Shown here in pieces: positions 37,070-46,899 of a DNA stretch of 64,000 nucleotides. Each line of letters opens with the position of its first letter. Position 1 is the stretch's first letter. The translations under genes and the position numbers were made by a program. Under the pieces are notes generated by a model. It saw only the letters and a program-made list of their open reading frames with translations, had not been told where the DNA came from and did not search any database. Source of the DNA: Aureimonas jatrophae. Lineage in GTDB: Bacteria > Pseudomonadota > Alphaproteobacteria > Rhizobiales > Rhizobiaceae. Where the stretch lies: positions 124,001 to 188,000 of the forward strand of contig NZ_FNIT01000008.1 in NCBI RefSeq assembly GCF_900104035.1, given 5' to 3'.

Positions 37070-39127
37070 ATGACGAAGTGGTTCTCGGGCACCGCGATCG
37101 CGGTCCTCTGGACGATGGCCCTGTCGGGAGCGGCGGGCGCGCAAGAGCTGAAGGGCCCCGAGCCGGCGCCCGTCGGGCAGAGCCTGCAGAAGGGCGAGGG
37201 CGTGCGCATCGCGCGCGACACGCTCATGCAGGCCCGCGCGCTCGACAGCTATCAGGAGCCGGGCTGGGTCGCCGACATGGTGAAGGCCGGCAAGCTGCCG
37301 CCCGTCAAGGACCGTCTGCCCGCCGTGCCGCTCGTGGTCGACACGTCCAGCGTCGAGGGGCCGGGCGTCTACGGCGGCGTCCTGCGCCACGTCTCGGGCG
37401 CGCGTCCGCAAGGGTGGAACTGGGCGGCCGGCAACGTCCTCGCCTGGGGCGGCGTCGAGGAGATCATCAGCCAGTGCCTCGTGCGCAACGCGCCGGTCTG
37501 GATGCTGACGCCCGAGAACACCGAGCCGCTGCCGCAGCTGGCCACCCGCTGGGAGTGGTCCGAGGACGGCCACGCCCTCACCATGCACCTCCTCAAGGGC
37601 GCCAAGTGGTCGGACGGCCAGCCCTTCACGGCCGACGACGTCGTCTTCCATTGGGAAGACAACATGAACGATCCCGGCGTCGCCGCCTGGGGCCGGCCGG
37701 CCGCCTACGGCGAGGGGACGAAGCTCGAAAAGGTCGACGACGCGACGATCCGCTGGGTCTTCACCGAGGCCTTCCCGGTCACGACGCTCTACCAGATGGG
37801 CTACCAGAAGATGTGCCCGGGCCCCGCGCACATCCTCAAGCCCCTACACCCGAAGTATAACAAGGACGCTACCTACCAGAGCTACGCGACCGCGCTCTCG
37901 CCCGACAAGACGCCCTGGGTGACCATGGGGCCGTGGACGGTCACGGACTACCGGCCGAACCAGATCATGGTGATGCGCCGCAACCCCTACTTCTACGAGG
38001 TCGACGACAAGGGCAACCAGCTGCCCTACCTCGACGAGGTCCAGTACAAGCTGTCGACCTGGGAGGATCGCACGATCCAGACGGTGGCGGGTTCGGCCGA
38101 CTACGCCAACCTCGAGGACCCGAGCCTCTACCTCGAGTCCATGCGCCAGGCCCAGAAGCCGGACTTCCCGACCAAGGTCATCTGGGGCCCCCGTTCGATC
38201 GACTGGAGCGTCCTGCCCAACTACTCGACGGTCTGCGGCGTCGCCTCCGACCGTGACCGGGCGATCCGCGAGCTGAACCGCAACGCCGAGTTCCGCCGCA
38301 TCGTCAGCCAGGGCATCGACCGGCAGGCGCTCGGCCAGTCGCTCGTGCGCGGTCCCTTCATCATCCCGTTCGCCGGCGGGCTCCATCCCGAGAGCGACTT
38401 CGGCTCGCCCGACATGACGGTCTTCTACCCCTACGACCTCGCCGGGGCGAAGGCGGCGCTGGCCAGGATGGGCTTCACCGACACGGACGGCGACGGCATC
38501 GTCAACTGGCCGGCGGACAAGGCGGCGATGGGAGGGCGCAACCTCGACATCAACCTCGCCTATTCCACGCTCTACCCGACCGACACGAGCATCGCGCAGT
38601 CGCTCGTCACCATGCTGCGCGAGGTCGGCGTCAACGCGGTGCTCCAGCCCAACAATACCGAGCTCGTGAACCTCATCGACGGCTGCGCCTGGGACTGGGT
38701 CGTGCGCCGCGGCGACCGCTACTCGCAGGCGCCGATCATGAACCTCGACTATCTCGCGCCGGTCGCCGCCAACCGGCCCGAATGGCACCGCGGCACGCCC
38801 GAGAAGCCGCAGGAGCTTCTGCCCTTCGAGACCGAGCTCGTCTCGCTCGTGCGCCAGATCCAGCGCGAGCCGGATGCGGGCAAGCGCAACGCCCTCCTGC
38901 GGGACTTCAACCGGCTGCAGACCGAGAACGTCTACCAGATCGGCCTCGTCTCGGTGCCGGCCGCGCTTCTGATCGGCAAGCGCCTGCACAACGTGCCTGC
39001 CGGAACTCCGGTTCTGGCCTACGGCTGGGGCGAGGATGGGGCGATGCGCGAACGCCTCTTCGTCCCCGCCGATCAGCAGGGCAGCGTTCCCGAACTGGCA
39101 CCTCGAACCCTCCCGGGGGTCCAGTAA
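37070..39127 (+). CDS. ABC transporter substrate-binding protein (peptide/AgpA type)
   Basis: A 685-residue periplasmic binding protein of the oligopeptide/nickel class (SBP_bac_5) with a signal peptide (about 1-24). It has the family motif LKGAKWSDGQPFTADDVVFHWED and a large C-terminal lobe. In rhizobia, AgpA is a peptide-type binding protein that carries raffinose and melibiose, and the GH4 neighbours make the same likely here. Length is above the usual 500-600 residues but normal for the sugar-acting subgroup. GGGAGG precedes the ATG. Confidence 0.88.
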   Translation: MTKWFSGTAIAVLWTMALSGAAGAQELKGPEPAPVGQSLQKGEGVRIARDTLMQARALDSYQEPGWVADMVKAGKLPPVKDRLPAVPLVVDTSSVEGPGVYGGVLRHVSGARPQGWNWAAGNVLAWGGVEEIISQCLVRNAPVWMLTPENTEPLPQLATRWEWSEDGHALTMHLLKGAKWSDGQPFTADDVVFHWEDNMNDPGVAAWGRPAAYGEGTKLEKVDDATIRWVFTEAFPVTTLYQMGYQKMCPGPAHILKPLHPKYNKDATYQSYATALSPDKTPWVTMGPWTVTDYRPNQIMVMRRNPYFYEVDDKGNQLPYLDEVQYKLSTWEDRTIQTVAGSADYANLEDPSLYLESMRQAQKPDFPTKVIWGPRSIDWSVLPNYSTVCGVASDRDRAIRELNRNAEFRRIVSQGIDRQALGQSLVRGPFIIPFAGGLHPESDFGSPDMTVFYPYDLAGAKAALARMGFTDTDGDGIVNWPADKAAMGGRNLDINLAYSTLYPTDTSIAQSLVTMLREVGVNAVLQPNNTELVNLIDGCAWDWVVRRGDRYSQAPIMNLDYLAPVAANRPEWHRGTPEKPQELLPFETELVSLVRQIQREPDAGKRNALLRDFNRLQTENVYQIGLVSVPAALLIGKRLHNVPAGTPVLAYGWGEDGAMRERLFVPADQQGSVPELAPRTLPGVQ

Positions 39128-39208
39128 GGGAAGCCGCGCCGCCGGGGTCCTGATGCCCCGGCGGTGCGCCATCGCGTTGATCCCAAGCGATCCGTAGGGA
39201 GTGCGTCC

Positions 39209-40216
39209 ATGCTCGGCTTCGTCCTTCGCCGCCTCGTCTCGGCGATCGGCCTCGTCTTCGCGGTGAGCCTCGTGTCCTTCGCCCTGATCCAGGCGCCGCC
39301 GGGCGATTACGGCGATACGGTCAAGGCGACGGCGATGAGCCGCGGCGGCATGGGCGAGGCCGACGCCGAGCGCTTGGCCCAGGCGACGCGCGAGACCCTC
39401 GGCCTCAACGATCCCCTGCCGGTGCAATACGCCAAGTGGATCGGCGGCATCGTCACGCGCGGCGACTTCGGCCCGTCCTTCCTCCAGAACCGCCCGGCCA
39501 TCGCGGTGATCGGCGAGCGCATCTGGTGGACGCTGGGCATCGCGCTCGTCTGCCACCTTCTTGCGACGCTGATCGGCTGCGGCCTCGGCATCTTCGCGGC
39601 CGTGAACCAGCATCGATGGGGCGACCGCGCCGCGACCGTGATCGCCTTCCTCGGCATGACCATCCCGCGCTTCTTCATGGCGCTGGTGATCCTCTACCTT
39701 CTCGCCTTCGTCTGGCGCTCGCCCACGATCGGCTCGCTCTTCTCGGCGCCCTACGTGATCGCGCCCTGGAGCTTCGCGAAGTTCCTTGATCTCGTCGCCC
39801 ATGTCTGGCCGATCGTCCTGATCGCGGCCTTCGGTGGGCTCGCCTACAATCTGCGCGTCATGCGCGGCAATCTCCTCGACGTCCTGCGCCAGCCCTTCAT
39901 CGAGGCGGCGCGCGCCAAAGGCCTGCCCGAGCGCAAGGTCGTCATGAAGCACGCCGTGCCCAACGCCATCCATCCGCTCGTCATGAACCAGGGGCTGATC
40001 ATGCCCTACATGGTCTCGGGTGAGCTCGAGGCGGCGATCATCCTCGCCATCCCCACGATCGGCCCACTCATGCTCCAGTCGCTGCTCGTCGAGGACATCT
40101 ACGTCACGGCCTCGATCTTCATGATCCTCGCCGTGATCCTCGTGATCGGCAACTTCCTGGCCGACGTCGCGCTCGCCGCTCTCGATCCGCGCGTGCGCCA
40201 GGGGGCCTTCCGATGA
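39209..40216 (+). CDS. ABC transporter permease (DppB/AgpB type)
   Basis: A 335-residue inner-membrane permease with the DppB start (LGFVLRRLVSAIGLVFAVSLVSFAL), six helices and the EAA-loop segment FIEAARAKGLPERKVVMKHAVPNA. It pairs with the next permease; the genes overlap by four bases (ATGA). Confidence 0.93.
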   Translation: MLGFVLRRLVSAIGLVFAVSLVSFALIQAPPGDYGDTVKATAMSRGGMGEADAERLAQATRETLGLNDPLPVQYAKWIGGIVTRGDFGPSFLQNRPAIAVIGERIWWTLGIALVCHLLATLIGCGLGIFAAVNQHRWGDRAATVIAFLGMTIPRFFMALVILYLLAFVWRSPTIGSLFSAPYVIAPWSFAKFLDLVAHVWPIVLIAAFGGLAYNLRVMRGNLLDVLRQPFIEAARAKGLPERKVVMKHAVPNAIHPLVMNQGLIMPYMVSGELEAAIILAIPTIGPLMLQSLLVEDIYVTASIFMILAVILVIGNFLADVALAALDPRVRQGAFR

Positions 40217-41394
40217 CGCTGCTCGACGCCAAGATCGCGCAGGACGAGGAGCGCCGGCTCCTCCATCCCGACGAGGCCGCCCGCGACGAGGGGCTTCTCG
40301 CCGACGCCAAGGCGCCGGAGGTGCGCGCGCGCTCCTACCGCGCGCTCGTCTGGCGGCGCTTCCGGCGCAACCCGCTTGGGATGATCGGCCTCGCGCTCGT
40401 CGCGCTTCTCCTTCTGACGGCGGTCTTTGCCGACTTCCTCGCGCCCTACGATCCCAACGCGCGAAACGCCGACGCGATCTACCAGCCGCCCCAGACGCTG
40501 CACTTCAGCTCCGAGGACGGCTTCCACCCCGTGCCCTTCACCCATCCCGTGAGCTTCGAGCTCGACCCGGCGACCTTCCTTCTCGTGCCGACGGTCGACA
40601 CCGCGACGCGATGCCAGCCGACCTTTCTCGGCCAGGGCTGGTCGTACCGCGTGCTCGGCATGAGCTTCGACCGGCATCTTCTCGCCGCGCCGCAGAACTG
40701 TGCCTTCCATGTCATCGGCACCGACCGCGACGGGCGCGACATGCTCTCGCGCCTTCTCGTCGGCTCGCGTCTGACGCTCCTGATGGCGGGGCTGGTGGTC
40801 GCGATCTCGGTGACCGTCGGGACGCTGGTCGGCATCCTGTCGGGATATCTCGGCGGCCGGGGCGACGAGTGGATCCAGCGCGTCGTGGAGTTCGTGCTGG
40901 CCCTGCCCGAACTTCCCCTCTACTTCGCGCTGGTCGTCGTCATCCCGCGCAACACCGACGCCTTTCTGGTGTTCATCGGCCTTGCCCTCATCCTGTCGGC
41001 GCTGCGCTGGGCGCAGCTCGCTCGCGAGGTGCGCGGCAAGACGCTTCTGGTCAGCCGGCTCGACTATATCGGCGCGGCCGAGGCGATCGGCGCCTCGACG
41101 CCGCGCATCCTCGTCAAGCACATCCTGCCCAACGTCCTCGGCCACGTGATCGTCTCGACCACGCTCATGATCCCGACCATCGTGCTCCTGGAAAGCTTCC
41201 TGTCGTTCCTGGGCATCGGCGTGCGCCCGCCGCTGGTCAGCTGGGGCATGCTGCTCAACGCGGCGAGCGACCTTCAGACGCTCGGCTCCTACCCGTGGGT
41301 GCTTTCGCCGATCGCCGCCATCCTCGTCACCGTGCTCGGCTTCAACATGCTCGGCGACGCCCTGCGCGACGCGATCGACCCGACCTCGAAATAG
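40213..41394 (+). CDS. ABC transporter permease (DppC/AgpC type)
   Basis: A 393-residue permease, longer than DppC because of an insertion of about 80-100 residues between the first helix and the core (DAIYQPPQTLHFSSEDGFHP to PTFLGQGWSY), seen in the alpha-galactoside subgroup. It has GTDRDGRDMLSRLLVGSR, typical of DppC, and the EAA region DYIGAAEAIGASTPRILVKHILPN. It is coupled to the previous gene by a four-base overlap. Confidence 0.92.
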   Translation: MTLLDAKIAQDEERRLLHPDEAARDEGLLADAKAPEVRARSYRALVWRRFRRNPLGMIGLALVALLLLTAVFADFLAPYDPNARNADAIYQPPQTLHFSSEDGFHPVPFTHPVSFELDPATFLLVPTVDTATRCQPTFLGQGWSYRVLGMSFDRHLLAAPQNCAFHVIGTDRDGRDMLSRLLVGSRLTLLMAGLVVAISVTVGTLVGILSGYLGGRGDEWIQRVVEFVLALPELPLYFALVVVIPRNTDAFLVFIGLALILSALRWAQLAREVRGKTLLVSRLDYIGAAEAIGASTPRILVKHILPNVLGHVIVSTTLMIPTIVLLESFLSFLGIGVRPPLVSWGMLLNAASDLQTLGSYPWVLSPIAAILVTVLGFNMLGDALRDAIDPTSK

Positions 41395-41405
41395 AAGGCT
41401 CGACC

Positions 41406-43007
41406 ATGACGCACCTCCTCGAGGTCGAGAACCTGTCCGTCACATTCCGCCACGAGGACGGCGCGGTGGAGGCGGTGCGCGCCTCCTCGTTCCACGTCGA
41501 GCGCGGCGAGACGCTGGCCATCGTCGGCGAGTCGGGCTCGGGGAAGTCCGTCACCTCGCGCGCGGTGATGCGGCTTCTGGCCGGCAACGCCAGGCTCGGT
41601 GCCGACACGCGCATCCGCTTCATGGGAGAGGATCTGGCCAGGCTCACCGAGCGGCAGATGCGGGCCGTGCGCGGCGGGCGCATCGCCATGATCTTCCAGG
41701 AGCCGATGAGCTCGCTCAATCCGCTCTACCGGATCGGCGACCAGATCGCGGAAGCCATCACGACGCATCGCCCCATGCCCAAGAAGGCGGCGCTCGCCGA
41801 GGCGCTCGACCTCCTGCGTCAGGTGCGCATCCCCGAGCCCGAGATGCGCCTGTCGCAGTATCCCCATCAGCTTTCCGGCGGCCAGCGCCAGCGCGTGATG
41901 ATCGCCATGGCGATCGCGAACGGCCCCGACCTCCTGATCGCCGACGAGCCGACCACAGCGCTCGACGTCACGGTCCAGGCCGAGATCCTCGACCTTCTCG
42001 ACACGCTGCGGCGCGAGCGCGACATGGGCATGGTCTTGATCACCCATGACCTTGGCATCGTGAAGCGGCGCTCGGACCGCGTTTGCGTCATGCGACGCGG
42101 CGAGATCGTGGAGCGCGGCGAGACGCGCGCCGTCTTCGAGGCGCCCGCACATCCCTACACGCGAAAGCTCCTCGCCTCGGAGCCGCGCGGCCTGCCCGAT
42201 CCGGTCCCCGAGGCGGCGAAGGTCGTGATGGAGACGCGCAACCTCGACGTCTTCTTCGACATCCGCTGGGGCGGGCTCCTGCGCTCCAGGACCGCCTCCT
42301 TGCGCGCGGTCGACGACGTGACGCTGTCGGTCCGGCGCGGCGAGACGCTCGGCATCGTGGGCGAGTCGGGCTCCGGCAAGTCGACGCTCGGCAAGGCGAT
42401 GCTGCGGCTTCTCAACGTGCGCTGCGGCGAGATCCTGTGGCAGGGCGAGCCGATCCAGGGGCGCACCAAGGCCGAGATGCGCCCGCTGCGCACCAAGCTC
42501 CAGGTCGTGTTCCAGGATCCCTTCGCCTCGCTCAACCCGCGCATGTCGGTGCGCGATCTCGTGGAGGAGGGGCTCGTCGTCAACGGCATCGGGGCCTCGT
42601 CCAGAGAACGCGAGGCGCTGGTGCGCGAGGCGCTGCGCGACGTCGATCTCGATCCCAACTGCCTCAACCGCTTCCCGCACGAGTTCTCCGGCGGCCAGCG
42701 ACAGCGCATCGCGATCGCGCGCGCCATCGTGCTGCGGCCCGAGTTCGTGCTCCTCGACGAGCCGACCTCGGCGCTCGACCTGTCCGTTCAGGCGCAGATC
42801 ATCCAGCTCCTGCGCGACCTCCAGCGCAGCCACGGGCTGACCTACCTCTTCATCAGCCATGACCTGAAGGTCGTGCGCGCGCTCTGCCACAACGTGGTGG
42901 TGATGAAGGGCGGCGAGATCTGCGAGCGCGGGGCGACCGCCGAGATTCTGGAGAACCCGACCCATCCCTATACGCGCCGGCTGATCGACTCCGCGTTCCA
43001 GCCCTGA
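41406..43007 (+). CDS. Fused dual ATP-binding protein of the ABC importer (DppD-DppF type)
   Basis: A 533-residue protein with two complete nucleotide-binding domains. Walker A motifs GESGSGKS lie at about 41-48 and 319-326, each followed by a signature LSGGQRQR / FSGGQRQR and a Walker B with ADEPTTALD / LDEPTSALD. The C-terminal halves have the dipeptide-type tail HPYTR. One fused subunit replaces the two separate ATPases of most Opp/Dpp systems and powers the two permeases upstream. Confidence 0.94.
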   Translation: MTHLLEVENLSVTFRHEDGAVEAVRASSFHVERGETLAIVGESGSGKSVTSRAVMRLLAGNARLGADTRIRFMGEDLARLTERQMRAVRGGRIAMIFQEPMSSLNPLYRIGDQIAEAITTHRPMPKKAALAEALDLLRQVRIPEPEMRLSQYPHQLSGGQRQRVMIAMAIANGPDLLIADEPTTALDVTVQAEILDLLDTLRRERDMGMVLITHDLGIVKRRSDRVCVMRRGEIVERGETRAVFEAPAHPYTRKLLASEPRGLPDPVPEAAKVVMETRNLDVFFDIRWGGLLRSRTASLRAVDDVTLSVRRGETLGIVGESGSGKSTLGKAMLRLLNVRCGEILWQGEPIQGRTKAEMRPLRTKLQVVFQDPFASLNPRMSVRDLVEEGLVVNGIGASSREREALVREALRDVDLDPNCLNRFPHEFSGGQRQRIAIARAIVLRPEFVLLDEPTSALDLSVQAQIIQLLRDLQRSHGLTYLFISHDLKVVRALCHNVVVMKGGEICERGATAEILENPTHPYTRRLIDSAFQP

Positions 43008-43178
43008 GGCCGCCGGTCCGGCTGGCACCCTGTCCGGCTCGGTGAAGCAGCCATGCGGCTGCCGCCTTCCAGGAGCGCGGCGGATGCATGGGTGCGTCGG
43101 CAAATGCGCATTGGCCATCGGTCCGGCGACCGTGCTTGGGATCGAGCCTGTCCATCGATCGCTCCGGGAGGATGACCC

Positions 43179-44390
43179 ATGATCTCGGTTTCGATCGACG
43201 AACCCGTCGGCCCCGATACGGCGTCGACCGGTCGCGGCGGGGGCTGGGCCATCGCAGCCCTGTCGCTCGGCTCCTTCGTGATCGGCACGGGCGAGTTCGG
43301 GATCATGGGCCTGTTGCCGGAGGTGGCGCGCGATCTCGGTGCAACGATCCCCCAGGCCGGGCTCCTGATCACGGGCTATGCGCTCGGCGTCGTGTTCGGC
43401 GCGCCGCTTCTGGCCGTTCTGACGTCGCGCATGGAGCGCCGCCGCGTTCTCTTGGCGCTGGCCGCGATCATCGTGGTCGGCAACCTCGCCTGCACGTTGT
43501 CGCCGACCTACGGGCTGCTGATGGCCGCGCGCCTGTTCACCGCGCTGGCGCACGGCACGTTCTTTGGTGTCGGCGCGGTGCTGGCAGCCGAGGTCGCACG
43601 ACCGGGCCGGCAGGCGCAGGCGATCTCGCTGATGTTCGTCGGCATGACGCTGGCCAATGTCGTCGGCGTTCCGCTCGGCACGCTCGTGGGGCAGGCGTTC
43701 GGCTGGCGCACGCTGTTCGGCGTCGTCACGGCGCTCGCGCTTCTTCAGGCCCTGGCGCTGGCGCTCACGGTTCCGCGCAGCGTTCCGCGTGCCGATGTCG
43801 GCTTTCGCGACGAGGTGCGCGTGCTCCTGCGCCGTCCCGTTCTGGTCGCCATGTCGATCAGCGTACTCGCCTCGACCTCGCTGTTTGCGGTCTATACCTA
43901 CATCACGCCGCTTCTGACCGACGTCACGCATGTCGCGCCAGCCGACGTGCCGGCTCTGCTTCTTGTGTTCGGCGTCGGGATGACGGTCGGCAACATCCTG
44001 GGGGGACGCGCGGCGGACCGGTTTCTCCTGGTCGCGCTGATGGGTCTGTTTCTGGGGATCGTCGCGGTACTGCTGGCGCTCTGGCTTCTGGCGGATGCGC
44101 CCGCGGCCACGCTCGTGCTGCTGTTCGTCTGGGGCGCGCTGGTGTTCGGCGTGGTGGCGCCCATGCAGATGCGCATCGTCCAGGTGGCGGCGGGTGCGCG
44201 CAACCTCGCCTCGACGCTCAACCAAAGCGCCTTCAACCTTGGCAATGCGTTGGGGGCCTGGGCGGGGGCGGGACTGATCGGGGCGGGCGCCGGCTTCCGC
44301 GATCTGCCGCTGGCGGGCGCGCTGTTCGCCGCGCTGGCCTTGGTCGCCGTCCTGTGGAGCCGGCGCCTGGATCGGACCGCCCACGCCTGA
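43179..44390 (+). CDS. MFS efflux transporter (AraJ/CmlA-like, DHA1 type)
   Basis: A 403-residue, 12-helix membrane protein. The start FVIGTGEFGIMGLLPEVARDLG is the arabinose/multidrug efflux (AraJ, YdhP) signature, and motif A-like loops (TSRMERRRVL) are present. These proteins export sugars or drugs with proton antiport. Possible relief of excess sugar in the neighbouring locus is only a guess. A 171-base gap and its own ribosome site (GGGAGGATG) separate it from the importer genes. Confidence 0.87.
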   Translation: MISVSIDEPVGPDTASTGRGGGWAIAALSLGSFVIGTGEFGIMGLLPEVARDLGATIPQAGLLITGYALGVVFGAPLLAVLTSRMERRRVLLALAAIIVVGNLACTLSPTYGLLMAARLFTALAHGTFFGVGAVLAAEVARPGRQAQAISLMFVGMTLANVVGVPLGTLVGQAFGWRTLFGVVTALALLQALALALTVPRSVPRADVGFRDEVRVLLRRPVLVAMSISVLASTSLFAVYTYITPLLTDVTHVAPADVPALLLVFGVGMTVGNILGGRAADRFLLVALMGLFLGIVAVLLALWLLADAPAATLVLLFVWGALVFGVVAPMQMRIVQVAAGARNLASTLNQSAFNLGNALGAWAGAGLIGAGAGFRDLPLAGALFAALALVAVLWSRRLDRTAHA

Positions 44391-44420
44391 TGCGCGGCGC
44401 GGGCGGTCCGCTTGACCGGA

Positions 44421-45083
44421 TCAGCCCGCCTGAAGGGGCGAGATCGAAATCTCGACGCGACGGTTGAGCGCGCGACCTTCTTCGGTGTTGTTGGAGGCGA
44501 TGGGGCGGCTCATGCCGTAGCCCTGCGTGTTCAGGCGACGCGGGTTGACGCCCTGGCTCGCCAGGAACTGCGAGACCGACGAGGCGCGCCGCTGCGACAG
44601 GGCGAAGTTGTAGCCTTCGCCGCCCACATTGTCGGTGTTGCCGGCGACGTCCACGATGGAGCGGTCGTATTTGTTGAGGACGATCGCGACCGACTGGAGC
44701 GTCGGATAGAATTCCGAGCGCACCTGGTCCTGGTTCGTGGCGAAGGTGATGTTGGAGGGCATGTTGAGGATGATGCGGTCGCCGTCGCGCGTCACCGAGA
44801 CGCCGGTGCCCTGCAACTGGGCGCGCAGGTCCGCCTCCTGGCGGTCCATGTAGACGCCGATGCCGCCGCCGCCGATCGCGCCGATGCCGGCGCCGATCAG
44901 CGCCGCGCGACCGGGATCGGAGCCTGTCGCACGGCCGACGAGGTAGCCGCCGAGCGCGCCGGCACCCGCGCCGATGCCCAGGCCTCCGGCCGTGTTCGAG
45001 ATCTTCTGCTCGCCCGTGTAGGGATCCGTCGTGCAGCCGGCGAGCATCGAGGTCGCGGCGAAAACGAGAAGCAGCTTCTTCAT
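44421..45083 (-). CDS. OmpA-family lipoprotein with glycine-zipper
   Basis: A 220-residue outer-membrane lipoprotein. The lipobox LAGC ends at Cys17. A glycine zipper (GGLGIGAGAGALGGYLVG and following) spans about 33-80. The C-terminal OmpA domain has the peptidoglycan-binding pattern (NTDNVGGEGYNFALSQRRA, and the usual R near LNRRVEI). YiaD-type proteins of this kind link outer membrane and cell wall. It is convergent with the MFS gene. Confidence 0.92.
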   Translation of the reverse strand: MKKLLLVFAATSMLAGCTTDPYTGEQKISNTAGGLGIGAGAGALGGYLVGRATGSDPGRAALIGAGIGAIGGGGIGVYMDRQEADLRAQLQGTGVSVTRDGDRIILNMPSNITFATNQDQVRSEFYPTLQSVAIVLNKYDRSIVDVAGNTDNVGGEGYNFALSQRRASSVSQFLASQGVNPRRLNTQGYGMSRPIASNNTEEGRALNRRVEISISPLQAG

Positions 45084-45226
45084 GGCGTCTTTGATCCAGC
45101 CGAAAGGCGTCGCCCTATCAGGCGGCGCCGTGTTGTTCGCGTTCCGGCGCTAGACAACAGTCGGGGCTGGATTGGGGCTGGCGAGACGAATGGTGGCCGG
45201 GCGTTGCCGCCCGGCCACAAGGATCG

Positions 45227-46258
45227 TCAGGCGGCGGCCTTGGCGCCGAGCAGCTTGCGGTTCACGAGAAGCTCCGCGATCTGGATGGCGTTCAGCGCCG
45301 CGCCCTTGCGCAGGTTGTCGGCCACGATCCACATGTTGAGCCCGTTCTCGAGCGTCTGGTCCTCGCGGATGCGGCTGATATAGGTCGCGTCCTCGCCCGC
45401 GGTCTCGATCGGCGTGATGTAGCCGCCGTCCTCCTGCTTGTCGATCACGAGGCAGCCCGGCGCCTCGCGCAGGATATCGCGCGCCTCGTCCGCCGTGATC
45501 GGCTGTTCGAACTCGATGTTGACCGCCTCGGAATGCCCGATGAAGACCGGCACGCGGACCGCCGTGCAGGTCACCTTGATCTTGGGATCCAGCATCTTCT
45601 TGGTCTCGGCCATCACCTTCCACTCCTCCTTCGTGGAGCCGTCCTCCATGAAGACGTCGATGTGGGGGATCACGTTGAAGGCGATGCGCTTGGTGAACTT
45701 CTTGTTCGTGGTGGGATCGGCGACGAACACGGCGCGGCTCTGCTCGAAGAGCTCGTCCATGCCGTCCTTGCCCGCGCCCGAGACCGACTGGTAGGTCGAC
45801 ACCACGACGCGCTTGATCGTCGCGCGGTCGTGCAACGGCTTCAAGGCCACCACGAGCTGGGCCGTCGAGCAGTTCGGGTTGGCGATGATGTAGCGGTTTG
45901 TGAAGCCCTTCACCGCGTCGGCGTTCACCTCAGGCACCACCAGCGGCACGTCGGCGTCGTAGCGGAAGGCCGAGGAGTTATCGATCACGACGCAACCCTT
46001 GGCGCCGATGCGCGGGGCCCATTCCTTGGCGACCGATCCGCCGGCCGACATGAGGCAGATGTCGGTGCCCGAGAAGTCGTAGGTGTCGAGCGACTTCACC
46101 TTGAGGGTCTTGTCGCCGAAGGAGACTTCGGTGCCCTGCGAGCGGCGAGAGGCGAGGGCCACCACTTCGTCGGCCGGGAAGCCGCGCTCCTCGAGGATGT
46201 TGAGCATCTCGCGGCCGACATTGCCTGTCGCGCCGACCACCGCCACCTTGTAACCCAT
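45227..46258 (-). CDS. asd: Aspartate-semialdehyde dehydrogenase
   Basis: NADP-dependent enzyme that reduces aspartyl phosphate to the semialdehyde for lysine, threonine, methionine and diaminopimelate. 343 residues; start VAVVGATGNVGREML, catalytic Cys130 in ANPNCSTAQ, and the substrate loop GHSEAVNIEF. Normal length. Monocistronic, followed after 143 bases by the OmpA gene on the same strand. Confidence 0.96.
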   Translation of the reverse strand: MGYKVAVVGATGNVGREMLNILEERGFPADEVVALASRRSQGTEVSFGDKTLKVKSLDTYDFSGTDICLMSAGGSVAKEWAPRIGAKGCVVIDNSSAFRYDADVPLVVPEVNADAVKGFTNRYIIANPNCSTAQLVVALKPLHDRATIKRVVVSTYQSVSGAGKDGMDELFEQSRAVFVADPTTNKKFTKRIAFNVIPHIDVFMEDGSTKEEWKVMAETKKMLDPKIKVTCTAVRVPVFIGHSEAVNIEFEQPITADEARDILREAPGCLVIDKQEDGGYITPIETAGEDATYISRIREDQTLENGLNMWIVADNLRKGAALNAIQIAELLVNRKLLGAKAAA

Positions 46259-46451
46259 CGTCTGACCTTAGCCTTCGCCCCGGAACCGGCCATGCGCTCG
46301 CCACCCGTCCCGGGGGCGTTCGGGACGAGGCGGTCAGATCGTAATCGTGGTTTTCGTGAGCGTGGTCATGGAGCCGAGCCTATGCGCCCGGTGTCGTCGA
46401 CGTGTCAATCGTCGATGCGCAACACCGCGACCACCATCGTGCTGGTGCGAT

Positions 46452-46482
46452 AAACGAAAGGGCAGCCCACGCGGGCTGCCCC
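46452..46482 (-). terminator. Intrinsic terminator of the 43-residue gene
   Basis: On the minus strand the perfect nine-base stem GGGCAGCCC / GGGCTGCCC with a four-base loop is followed by TTTCGTTT. It lies 42 bases after the small gene that begins at 46655. Confidence 0.8.
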
Positions 46483-46523
46483 TCAACTCTGTCGATGCGT
46501 CCGGCGAGCCGAGCGGTCGACCC

Positions 46524-46655
46524 TTAGCTCCGGCGCCAGTCGCGGCGGTCGGGGTAGCCGGCGGTCTGCGGACCGAGGCTCCGACGCGCGCCGCGCTCGG
46601 CGATCTTCTTGCTGATCCAACCCACCAGGACGGCCTTGATGATTCCGCGAATCAT
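46524..46655 (-). CDS. Small basic protein, 43 residues, unknown function
   Basis: ATG preceded by GGAG at a six-base distance, followed by 43 codons and TAA. The product starts with an amphipathic or membrane-active segment (MIRGIIKAVLVGWISKKIAE) and has a basic, Gly/Arg-rich tail ending DWRRS. A good terminator follows, and a GGAAC-N16-CATT element lies upstream. These three signs together support a real gene although I recognise no family. Confidence 0.6.
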   Translation of the reverse strand: MIRGIIKAVLVGWISKKIAERGARRSLGPQTAGYPDRRDWRRS

Positions 46656-46688
46656 GATCTGCTCCGTTTGACGTTCCTCTGCGCAAAC

Positions 46689-46713
46689 AATGCGCTAGCG
46701 CGCCGTGGGTTCC
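46689..46713 (-). promoter_or_regulatory. Candidate sigma-EcfG promoter for the 43-residue gene (weak)
   Basis: On the minus strand GGAAC (46709-46713) is followed after 16 bases by CATT (46689-46692); the general-stress sigma factor EcfG prefers GGAAC-N16/17-CGTT, so the -10 has one mismatch. It ends 34 bases before the small gene's start. Confidence 0.35.
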
Positions 46714-46899
46714 GGTAGTGGCTCCGGGTCTTCGCCATCGCACGAAATGGTGACAGGCCGGATTCTGGACGGGCTTGTGCGAATCCCGGCGAAAATGGGG
46801 CAGGGCGCTTCCAATCGTTGACGAAGCGTTTACCGTAGGCCGCCGCATCGGGAGAATGCGCAAGAAACCGTCACGACGCGACGGCGGGAGGAGAAGAGA

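Noticed and set aside
41289-44384. 1031-codon open frame on the minus strand
   Set aside because: It is antisense to the fused ATPase and MFS genes, which carry Walker and transporter motifs.
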